This document shows positions 1 through 9,100 of a stretch of 11,318 nt of DNA, one piece after another; positions within the stretch are counted from its first letter, which is position 1, and the number at the start of each line of letters is the position of its first letter. Source of the stretch: Aureococcus anophagefferens. Its lineage: Eukaryota > Sar > Pelagophyceae > Pelagomonadales > Pelagomonadaceae. The stretch spans positions 276,510 to 287,827 of the forward strand of contig NW_008705599.1 of the NCBI RefSeq assembly GCF_000186865.1. Reading direction: 5' to 3'. A program made the position numbers and the translations under genes. The notes beneath the pieces were generated by a model. It had not been told where the DNA came from. It did no database searches and worked only from the letters and a program-made list of their open reading frames with translations.

Positions 1-2930
1 CGCGCGGAGCGGCCCCCGAGGAAGTCGCTCAGGACCGTCTCCTCGGGCCGCGCCGCGTTGATCGCGGAGCCGAGCTTCCGGCTCCGGTACTTGAGGAAGT
101 CGAGCGCGCTCGCCTCCGTCTCGAGCCTCTCCTCCGTGCACGCGCGCGCGACGGGCACGATGACGCCCTCGCGGAGATGCCGGAACGCGTCGCCGTAGAG
201 CTCCAGGAAATTCTGCCCCGTCCGGATGTCAAAGGGCGCCTTCGTGCGCGTCCGCAGCGCCGCCGCCGCGGCCAGGAGCGTCTGGTCCTGGGCCGCACCC
301 TCGGGCCGCAGCCGAGCCTCGCGGAAGCGCGCCGGGACCGGCTCCGCGCGCATCACATGGCCCAGGTCCTCGGTGATCTCCGTGGCGACGCGCAGGCCCA
401 CGCGCCGGACCTGGCGGCGCTGGAGGTCGCGGAGCCTGTCCGCGAGCGGGCCGACGTCGTCGCACGTGACGTGCTCGCAGTGGATGTTCTCCTTGAAGTC
501 GGCCGCCAGCTTCGCCTGGTCGGCCTCGGAGAGCCCGCGGCCCGACTTCTTCAGGAGGTTCGTGAGCTCCTGCTTCCGCTGCTTCAGCGCCTTCTTCGCC
601 TCCTTCTCGGAGATCACCGAGGCCTCCTTGTCGCGCGGGAGCGCGATGACGACGGGGATCTCGGAGAGGTCGTCGACGAGCCGCGTCGTGAGGCCGACCT
701 TGTTGCAGCCGTCGAAGAAGCCCTGGTCCTGGCGTTTGCTCGTGACCACGTTCAACAAGCAGTTGATGCTGTCGACCGCGTCGCGGATCTCCTCGTCGCG
801 CGTCGTCTCGCCCTCGAAGCCCGGGAGGTCGACGAGCGTCACGTCCCGCAGGAGGTCGCAGGGGAGGCCGATGGTCACGCTGCGGATGCAGGGCCACACG
901 GAGAAGGCCCCGCGGAGCACGGTCGTGAAGATCACGAGCGTGCGCCGGAGATCCCTCTCGACGGCCGCCCACGACGCGCCGCAACAATCGCGCGTCGTCC
1001 GCTGGCCCCAGACGCCCTCGAGGCACCGAGCCACGTCCACCGGGATGGTGAACTTGTCCTCGGCCGTCTCCAGGATCCGGTCCTGGGTCGTGCGGAACTC
1101 GTCGTCGTCGTCGTCGTCGTCGTCGTGCGGCACGAGGTGCCACGCGTGCGCGAGTTTGACGCCGTCGAAGTCCTCGAACTCGGCCTTCTCCGCCTCGGGC
1201 AGCGCGGCGTAGCGGCGCACGGTCTTGCGCGCGTAGTCGAGCACCGACTCGATCTCGTCCTTCTCGCGCCACTCGAGGATGACGTGAGGCCGCTCCGCGT
1301 GCTTGATCTCGCACTTGAGCGTCGTCGTCGAGTTGGCCTGCGCGGCGGGCATAAAGCCCGCGCAGAAGCGCCCGAGCCAGTCCTCGTCCGCCAAATCGGC
1401 GAGCGTCTCGAGCGTCGCGCTGAGCGCCTCCGCGTCCTCGGCCGCGCGGCCCGCGCCCGGGTCCGCGCGCCACGCAGACCGCCGCGCGCCGAGCGACGCC
1501 CAGAAAGGGTCGTCCGCGGCGGGCAGCGACGTGCGGCAGAGGTTGCTCATGAGCGTCGACTTGCCGACGCCGCTGGCGCCCATGCAGGCGACGCGGAGGT
1601 TCTCCGCGCCGCGGAGCGCGTCCACGCGCGCGTTCGCCTCGGCGACGCGCTTGTTCTCGTCGCCCGACCCGAGCTGGAAGACCGTCGCGTTGAGGCGCTC
1701 GAGCGCGTCCATGGCGGACTCGTACGCCGGCGCGGGAGCGGCCGGGGCCGCCGTCGCCGCCGCGAGCTCGAGCGTCGTGATGTGCTGGCAGTCGTGGGGC
1801 CAGACGAAGAAGACGTCCAAGGAATCGGGCTCGCCGGGGGCCGCGTGGAGCTCGATGCGCAGGATGTCGGAGGATGGATCCGGATGCGTCGTCCATTCCC
1901 CCGCCTGGGCGACCATGCGCTTGCCCTCGACGGTGACGTAGCAGTTGCCGCTCAGTGGGCAGCGCTCGACCGAGACGCCGTGGTAGTCCCGCCGCGGCGT
2001 CGACCGGCTCGCCGGGTCGACCGCCGGCGCCGGCGCCGGCGCCGCGGCCGGCGCCGGCGGCGACGCCGCGCGGCACGTCACGCCGTCGGCCGCGACGTCG
2101 AGGACGACGCGCCGCACGACGACGACGCGCGCGTCGCAGAACTTGGTCGTCGTACGCGCGCCGGCGTTGTCGTCGACGAGAAATATCTTGACCGGCAGCG
2201 CCTTCGCGACCATCTCGCAGACAAGCCTCGCGGGGAGCGCGGCCGCGCCGCCGCCGGCGCGCGCGTGGCGCGTGAGCGCGACGCGCGTCTCGGCGACGTC
2301 CGCGTCGCCGCGCCACGACGCGAGCGCGTGCATGACGTCCAGCCGCCGCATGTTGTCGCGCAGGTCCTCGACGAGTTCGAGCGCGACGTGGCTCCGCAGA
2401 GCCGGCTCGCTGGCCGCGGACCCGTAGAGCTCCGTCGCGAGCACCTCGACGGCCGAGGCCGCGGGCCCCTCGAAGACGGCCGAGGCCGCGTGGACGCGCG
2501 GCGCGGCCCGGGCCGGCAGGTGCGGCAGGGGCCTCGGCATGACCTCCTCCATCTCCTCGTCCTCCTCCTCCTCCGCCGGCGCCGCCTCGGGCGCCCAGGA
2601 CGCGCGCGGCGACGCGGTGCCCTCCGAGAACCGCGCGAGCACGTCGCCGAGGGACGTGACCGCGGTGCCGCCCCGGCGCCGGAGGCGGCACGTCTCCCAC
2701 GCCGTCCGGGCGTCCATGGACTTGCTCCGCGTGCAATTATGCACGAAGATGCGCGGCGTCGAGTAGCGAGTGATCGAGGCGTCGACACTGGGGATCGCCA
2801 AGATCCAGGCCTTCGACCCGTCCGAGGAGATCGTCCCGGCGACGTCGCCCGCGCCCTGGGGCGGTAGGATGACGTCGCCATCTTCCAGCCACCCCGCGCG
2901 GAGTGCTTTAGTTAGGGTCGGCTGAGACAT
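1..2930 (-). CDS. Large dynamin-superfamily GTPase, SLIP-GC-like (N-terminal 976 codons; 3' end off window)
   Basis: The frame is open without interruption from the ATG at 2930 to the left edge. This is the first in-frame ATG after an upstream in-frame TAG near 3023-3030. The P-loop GASGVGKST lies at residues 451-459 (K457). A Ser/Thr run after N533 (STTT) could serve as G2/switch I. The G3 motif DLPG is at 701-704, preceded by W679-P and a hydrophobic strand, the layout seen in SLIP-GC (NUGGC)-type nuclear GTPases. At the usual G4 position there is only LPRDK (764-768), not N/TKxD. A Lys/Glu-rich helical stretch follows. The N-terminal ~95 residues (AGWLEDGDVILP..., then TPRIFVHN... and TAWETC) resemble a RAMA-type domain. 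Low-complexity segments are acidic (121-129), Pro-Ala (about 287-303) and Asp8 (603-610). GTP binding is strongly supported; nuclear location and exact family are inferred. It is transcribed in the same direction as the upstream DUF1800/DUF1501 gene. Confidence 0.85.
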   Translation of the reverse strand, partial: MSQPTLTKALRAGWLEDGDVILPPQGAGDVAGTISSDGSKAWILAIPSVDASITRYSTPRIFVHNCTRSKSMDARTAWETCRLRRRGGTAVTSLGDVLARFSEGTASPRASWAPEAAPAEEEEDEEMEEVMPRPLPHLPARAAPRVHAASAVFEGPAASAVEVLATELYGSAASEPALRSHVALELVEDLRDNMRRLDVMHALASWRGDADVAETRVALTRHARAGGGAAALPARLVCEMVAKALPVKIFLVDDNAGARTTTKFCDARVVVVRRVVLDVAADGVTCRAASPPAPAAAPAPAPAVDPASRSTPRRDYHGVSVERCPLSGNCYVTVEGKRMVAQAGEWTTHPDPSSDILRIELHAAPGEPDSLDVFFVWPHDCQHITTLELAAATAAPAAPAPAYESAMDALERLNATVFQLGSGDENKRVAEANARVDALRGAENLRVACMGASGVGKSTLMSNLCRTSLPAADDPFWASLGARRSAWRADPGAGRAAEDAEALSATLETLADLADEDWLGRFCAGFMPAAQANSTTTLKCEIKHAERPHVILEWREKDEIESVLDYARKTVRRYAALPEAEKAEFEDFDGVKLAHAWHLVPHDDDDDDDDEFRTTQDRILETAEDKFTIPVDVARCLEGVWGQRTTRDCCGASWAAVERDLRRTLVIFTTVLRGAFSVWPCIRSVTIGLPCDLLRDVTLVDLPGFEGETTRDEEIRDAVDSINCLLNVVTSKRQDQGFFDGCNKVGLTTRLVDDLSEIPVVIALPRDKEASVISEKEAKKALKQRKQELTNLLKKSGRGLSEADQAKLAADFKENIHCEHVTCDDVGPLADRLRDLQRRQVRRVGLRVATEITEDLGHVMRAEPVPARFREARLRPEGAAQDQTLLAAAAALRTRTKAPFDIRTGQNFLELYGDAFRHLREGVIVPVARACTEERLETEASALDFLKYRSRKLGSAINAARPEETVLSDFLGGRSA
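1101..1124 (+). repeat. (GTC)8 trinucleotide microsatellite
   Basis: Eight perfect GTC units on the plus strand encode an Asp8 run (residues 603-610) in the GTPase on the minus strand. It sits between the switch I region and G3. Being a perfect in-frame triplet repeat, it could vary in length between strains without breaking the frame. Confidence 0.9.
2021..2067 (-). repeat. GCCGGC-rich simple repeat encoding a Pro-Ala linker
   Basis: Repeated CCGGCG/GCCGGC units encode a low-complexity Pro-Ala linker (about residues 287-303) of the GTPase gene. It separates the N-terminal region from a Cys-containing segment (CPLSGNCYVTVEGKRM). The run is self-complementary and prone to secondary structure. 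Confidence 0.75.
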
Positions 2931-3174
2931 CGCGAAACGTTCACGCTTCGGCAAGCCTCGCCGAGTCACTCCGCGACCCGGTCTGGTCTTCGCATCTGGG
3001 CTGAGCCGGGCTTGCCAGACGTCTACCTACAAGAAACGAGAGGCTCGCTAGGCTCTCGCTGCCGCCTCGGAGGCAAAAGCTAGCTCTTCCAGAGGCGCCG
3101 TCGCCCTCCCCCCTCGAGCAACATCGCCAGCTACTCTGCTGTTAATTCCGCCAAAGACGAGGCGTGTGAATTCG
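2931..3174 (-). promoter_or_regulatory. Tandem intergenic region: presumed GTPase promoter/5' UTR and 3' flank of the DUF1800/DUF1501 gene
   Basis: This 244-bp gap separates the TAG of the upstream gene from the ATG of the GTPase gene, both on the minus strand. It is visibly less GC-rich than the coding sequence and closed by stops in the GTPase frame. No TATA box, tRNA or RNA gene is recognisable. Small inverted repeats occur (for example GCCTC-G-GAGGC near 3063-3074) but none is long enough to call a site. Promoter function is inferred from position only. Confidence 0.45.
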
Positions 3175-6100
3175 CTACCTGAAGACGGCGGCGTGGTCGA
3201 GGATCATGTCCTCGGGGAAGTTCCCGATGTTGGGCAGCACGGTGGACAGGTCGCCGTCGTCGACGCCGAACCACGTCGCCACCGGCGCCCAGAGCCCTTC
3301 CCAGGGCGTCGTCGGGATCATGCGGCCGCGGCCCACGTTCAGTTCGGACGCCTCGGAAAAGTCCGCCGGGTAGTCGCCGAGGATCTGGCCGCCGGCGACG
3401 CCGCCGCCGAGGAGGAGCGCGTGGCCGCCCCAGCCGTGGTCCGTGCCCAGCCCGTTCGACGTCAGCGTCCGCCCGAACTCGGAGCAGACGACGACGACGG
3501 TGTCGTTCCAGACGCCCTGGCCCCGGAGCTCCGCCGCGAGCGCGTCCAGCGCGTCGTCGATGTCGTCTAAACGCTCCCGGAGCGTCTCGTCGACGTCCGA
3601 GTGCGAGTCGAAGCCGCCGGACGTGTAGTAGAGGACGTCGCGCCCCCGGCCGAGCTCCTTCCGCGCCGCGATGACGCGCGCGGCCGTCTCCATGGCCTGG
3701 GCGTAGGTGTTGTCGCCCGCGCCCATGTCCGTCGCGAGGTCCGACGTCTCTAAAGCGTCGCCGAGCGAGATCGTCGACAGGATCGCGTGCTCGAGATTCG
3801 ACGACCACGTCTCCGCGTAGAGCGACGACATTTGTTTTGTGAGGTTCAAGATGTGCGCCTGCGTCCCGTCGGGCGCGACGTGCTCCGGGTCGAAGGGCAC
3901 GACGCCCTCCTTCCGGTCGAGGACGTCCGGCGGCGCGGGCCCGCCCTCGAGCGCCTTCGCGTTGTCTCCGACGGACGTGACGCCGACGACGTGTTCCCGC
4001 GCCGCGGCCGTCGCGAGGCGCCCGAGGACGCCCGACGCGTACAGGTCGTCGGCGTCGAGGCTCTGGGTCATGCGCGACGCGTGGTTGTGGCTGAAGATGT
4101 CCGCGGGCACCTTCGACGACTTGGCCTCGAACTCGGCCTTGGTGACGGGCTCGACCATGACGCCCGCGTTGGCCACGAAGGCCGCGTCGCCCGCCTCGTA
4201 CAAAAGTCGGAGCTTCGTCAGCGACGGGTGGAGGCCGTAGACGTCGCCGGGCTGGGACCCCGGCGGCGTCGCCACGTCGAGGAGGTCGTCGGCGTCGATG
4301 GCGACGTCGCCGCGGATCTCCGCGTAGTGCGCGTACAGGTCGTCGTCCTTGGGCGCGAGGACGTTGAACGTGTCGACGCCTCCCGAGAGGAACACGAAGA
4401 CGACGGCCTTGTAGTCGTCGTCGCCGGCCGTCGCCGCGGCCGCGGCCTTCGCGTCCCGCTCGGCGTCCGTGGACCGCGGCCGGTTCGTCGCGTGGAACGC
4501 GGGCGCCGCGGCGAAGAGCAGGAGCGCGAGCTTGAGCGGGTCGTCCGAGGCCGCGACGGCGTCCGATATGACGCCGCGGGACGCGCCGTCGAGGCGGCCG
4601 GCCGTGAGGAGGACCGCGAGCTCGTCGACGACGGAGGCCCGCGGCGTCCAGGTCAGGTTGCCGCTCCAGTAGGCCGACGTGGGCCGCACGGAGCCCAGGC
4701 GGATGGGGTTGCAGTTCGGCGCGCTCTCCCCGAGGAACCCCTCGGCGAGGAGCGCGTCCTTGCGCGCGTCCGTCGCCGCGAAGCCGTCGTAGCAGAACGA
4801 GAGGCCGACCTCCGCCATGGACAAAAAGGCGTTGAGGAAGCCGATGACGAAGGGCCCCGTGAGCAGCTGCGCCTCGGGCGAGACGAGCTTCGCGTCGCCG
4901 ACGACGCCCGCGGGCGCGTAGTCGAACTCGTAGAAGTTGAAGACCGACGGCGAGTAGTGCGGCTCCATGCCGATGGCGTCGTCGGTCCGGAGCGCGAGCT
5001 CCGTGAAGCCGTGGTCGAGGCGGAGCTCCAGGGCGCGCAGCAGGTGCACGACCTTGAGCGTCGGCTCGCGAAGCCCGCCGTGGGCCGCGTCGTCGTCGAG
5101 GGCCGGCGACCGCGCCTCGCGGTCCAGCAGGACGGCGCGCACGGTCGCGTCGAGGCAGCCGTAGGCGCCGCTGCCCGCGCCGTCGTACAATCCGGAGCGG
5201 AACGCGGCCGCGACGGCCCCGACGTAGCGCGGCGACGGGTTCGAGATCGTCGCGAGCCGCTGGATCAGCTTGTGCGCGACGAAGGCGGGCGTATTCCGGT
5301 GGTGCATGAGGTGGTCGAGCACGGCCTCGGTCTCGTACTGCGCGTCGCGGATCGGCACCGCTTCGAGGAAGCTGTCGCCGAAGTGCGGCGCGTCGCGGAA
5401 CTTAAAACCGCCGCCGACGGCCACCGTCGCCCGCGCGTTCTTCAAAAACACGGCCTCCCCGTAGAGTCGTATTTCGAAGATGGCGTCGCCGTCGATAACG
5501 CCGTTATTGAGGCAGTGGACGGCGACGTCGTCGGCGAGCTCGCGCCGCTCGTAGGCGCCGTCGAGCGAGGCCGGGTCCGGCGCGCCGATCCGTAAAACGG
5601 CGGCGACGTGCGCCGCGCCGACGGGGACTTCTGCGTCGTCATGAAACACAGCTTCGAGCGTCGCCGTCGCGTTGCAGGCGCAGCCGCCGTCGCGGCCGAC
5701 GCAGCCGCTCGCCGCGCAGGTGCCGTCGTCGGCGCTCGGGAACGCGCCGCCGTCCCAGGCCACGCGGAACGTCGTTTTCACCGCTCCGAGCCAGGTGGTC
5801 CGGCGCGTCGCGCGAGACGTCGTGGACGACGTTGACCCTGCCCTGGGCGTCGACCTGGGCGACGACGGCGCAGGGCCGGCTCGTCCAGAAGCGCAGGTTC
5901 CAGTAGAGGCCGCGTTTCACCCAGCTAAAGTCGCAGATTTCTCCGCCGTCCGACGCGCACCGGGCCTCGGCCGTCGCGAGCGTGGACCGGTCGCCCGCGT
6001 AGTTTGCCATTGGCGCCGCCCAGTTCTTGCCCGGCGCGCAGCAGGCCGCCTGGGCCACGGGCGCGCGCGGGTCCGCGCATTGGCTTTCGCCGCCGCCGCC

Positions 6101-9100
6101 CGACGCGACCTCGCGGAGCGCCGCACCGCCGCCGAAGGCGAGATCCACGCACGCGGGCCGCACGTACTCGTAGTAGGCCAGGTCCGTCGCGCCCGCGGCG
6201 CCGTCCGTCGCCGCGACGCGGACGACGCGCACCGTGTCGATTTCGCATTCCATGCCCGCGCACGCGAGATTTTCTTCCACGTCGACGACGCTCTTGAAGT
6301 CGCACGCGCCGTCGTCCGTCGGATCGCAGAGCAGGGCGAAGAGCGCCGACGACCGGTCGAGCTCGACGCGGTCGATGCTGGTGTCGCTCACGTCGCCGAT
6401 GCCGTCGTCGGGCTCGCGCTGGAGCCGCGGCAGGGCGTCGTGGCCCAGGTAGCGGTACGTCGCGCCCTTGCGTAAAAACGCGCGGTCGCCGAGGTCCGCG
6501 CAGAGCGGCGCGTGGTCCCCGACGTAGGCGCCGCCGAGGCCCATCTTCGGGAAGGGGTCTCGCGCCAGGTGCCCGCGCACGATGCGCATGGGGTCGATGG
6601 TCGAGCTCCCCGTGTTCTTGCCCTTGTTCGACGGCTCGACGTTGCCGCGCGCGTCCTGGCCCTCGAAGGCCGTCCACCTACCAAGCATGACGGTGATGAT
6701 TGTTCATTGTTTTCCCACCCAAAATCTCTCGAAAATCGTCACGGCCACAGGACGCTGCCGTCCACGCGCGCGCGAATTCCACTATGTCGTCGTTGTCGTA
6801 GGTGGGAGTGGAAGACGGGACGCCATCATCATCAAGTTCCACGAGGCCGATGGTGAAGAGCTGCATGACCTCGCGCGCGAAGTTCTCGTCGGGGAAATTT
6901 TGCGCGCCGAGCTGCGACAGCGAGTACGCGAGCGACTTGCTGCCGCGGTAGGACAGCATGTCGCCCATCGTCGGGCTGTAGGCGACCTCCCGCAGGACAT
7001 CCCGATAATTGCCGAAGGCGTTGCGGGTAATAATGTCGTAGTACGCGACCCACGCTTCCGTGGCCCTCAAGCTCCCGACGTTCGACACGAAGATCTGCGC
7101 GAGGGCCCAGGCGACGCGCTGGCGCAGCTGGTCCGGCGCATCCAGGGCGATGGAGTGCCAGACGTTGGACTTGCCGCGGTCCGTGCCGAGCTGCTGCGCG
7201 TCGAGCGCCTGCACGTGCGGCGTGTTGTCCTCCGAGAGGTACGCGTAGTAGCGGTTGCCGAGCGTCGGGTCGTTGGCGACCTCGCCCGGGCTGCCGCAGG
7301 CCTCGAGGAAGCCGCCGCCGTCGTCAGACGACGCCGCGCCGACCTTTTGCGCGAAGGCGTAGGACTGGGACTCGGGGACCAAATCCGCGAAGTCGACGAC
7401 GTCGCCCCGCTTGCCGAACGCGGCGAGGTCCGCGACGGCGTCGCTCCAGCGCTGGGCGCCGTGGCTCGCCGGGTAGGCGATGGCCGTCGATTCGTTGAGC
7501 GCCGGCGCGGCGATCATGTTTTGAGGGGTGTACGCGTTCCCCGGGTGGCCCTCGTCGGAGGCCCAGAAGGTAAAATCGAAGACGCCGCCCTCGTCGTCGT
7601 GGACGTGGACCCAGCACGCGCCGCCGATGAGCACGGCGGACCCGGCCGGGGCGTCGGCGGCGTCGCAGGCCGTCGCCTCGTCGGCGACGACGGCGTCGCG
7701 GAGCGCCGCGGCGACGGCGGCCGCGAGCGTGCTTCCCGTCGCCCCCGCGACGGCGGACGCGCAGGCGTCGCTGGAGTTGTCGCGTTTCCAGCGCGAGATC
7801 GCGGCGTCGCAGGGCGAGTCGACCAAGGCGACGTCCAGGCCCTCGACGGCGTAGATGTAGCGGCCCGAGAGCTCATAAAAAGCCGCGCAGGTGGTCGTCG
7901 TCCAGGGGGAAGAGCGCGGACGCGTAGCCCAGCGTCGAGCACGCCGCCGCCGCGGCGACGCAGGAGCGCTCGTTGAGGAAGGTCTTGGGCGCCGTGCCGC
8001 ACATCGTGCCCGCGTCGCCGCCCGCGACGGGCGCGTCGACGGAATTGTCGTTGAGTTTCACGCGCGGGTCGTAGAGATAATAGACGCCATCGTCGTCGAG
8101 CGCGAAGACCGCGTCCGGCGCGTCCTCGCCGACGAGCGCCAGCGGGCAGAGGCCGCGGTCGTCGACGAGCGTTTCCAGGAGCTTGACGCCGCGCACGGGC
8201 GTGTCCGCGTCGACGAGCGCCGCGTCGATCACGGTCGGCGGCGCGGCGCCGAAGGCGACGTCCGGCGCGTCAAAGGTCACGTCGCAGGTTTCGGAGCCGT
8301 CGTCGATTTCGACCGTGCCGTCGTGGTCGACGTCGCAGATCGTGTAGCTGCCCGCGCCGGGCGCGAACGACGCGGCCTCCGTTCTCGCGAAACCGTCGAC
8401 GGAGAGGACGAAGACGCCGTCGGTCTCGACGACGTCCAAAGTCCTGCCCTCGTCCAGGAAGACGCGGAACGCGGACCGCTGCCACCGCGAGTGTGTGTCG
8501 CAGGGGAGCCGCACCGCGCCCGCGGTCACGAGCCCGGGGACGCGGTTGTTCTGGCGCGCGCGGTAGTAGGCCCGGTGCAGCGTCGGCTCGAGGGCCATCT
8601 GCGCGTCGATCCAGCCGCCAAAGTCGTTGCCCCCCGCGGCGAGCGCCTCGACCGTCGCCTCCGTGGGGCCGAAGGACGCCTGGATGAGGAACCGCGCCGC
8701 GAGCGCCTCGTCCGACGACGAAGAGCTGAAGATCTCGATGCGGAACTCCGACGACGACGGGGCGACCTCGCCGGCGAGCTCGAGCTCGAACTGCTCCGCG
8801 GTGACGAAGTCCGTGGGCAGGTCGACGACGCAGAAGCGTTCCACGCCGCCGGCGCAGGCGTCGCAGGCTTCGCAGGCGAAGTCGAGCAGCAACGGGTAGA
8901 CGCGCTCCCAGTCCTCGCCGTCGTAGGATCGGCCCGCGGGCGTGCCGTCGGCGCGCACGACCACGCGGAGCTCGCCGGGGTCGGCGACGGCGAGGCGCGC
9001 GCGGCCCGCCGCCACGGCGCCCGCGGCGACGTGGATGTGCTCCGTCGGCGCGGCCGTCGGCGGTGGCGGCGGCGGGCGCTGCGGCGCCGCGGACGGCCGC

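Noticed and set aside
229..2736. Second long minus-strand frame of about 835 codons overlapping the GTPase
   Set aside because: It is Arg/Gly/Ala-rich and without motifs; the frame starting at 2930 carries all conserved GTPase elements.
177..2867. Long plus-strand open frame of about 896 codons opposite the GTPase gene
   Set aside because: Its translation is dominated by R, V, L, E and D in the pattern of an antisense shadow of GC-rich codons, with no recognisable domains, while the minus strand holds P-loop and DLPG motifs.
3787..5595. Plus-strand open frame of about 602 codons
   Set aside because: It is antisense to the DUF1800/DUF1501 coding region and shows only low-complexity R/V/E-rich sequence.
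5640..7826. Four separate genes instead of one along 3175-10338
   Set aside because: The pieces are consecutive parts of one DUF1800-DUF1501 protein. The pieces join at one clean intron and two single-base breaks, and the corrected length is an exact multiple of three.
7873..7881. Selenocysteine or stop readthrough at the TGA 7875-7873
   Set aside because: The frame after this TGA (frame 0) does not continue the protein; the +1 frame does, so readthrough would not help.
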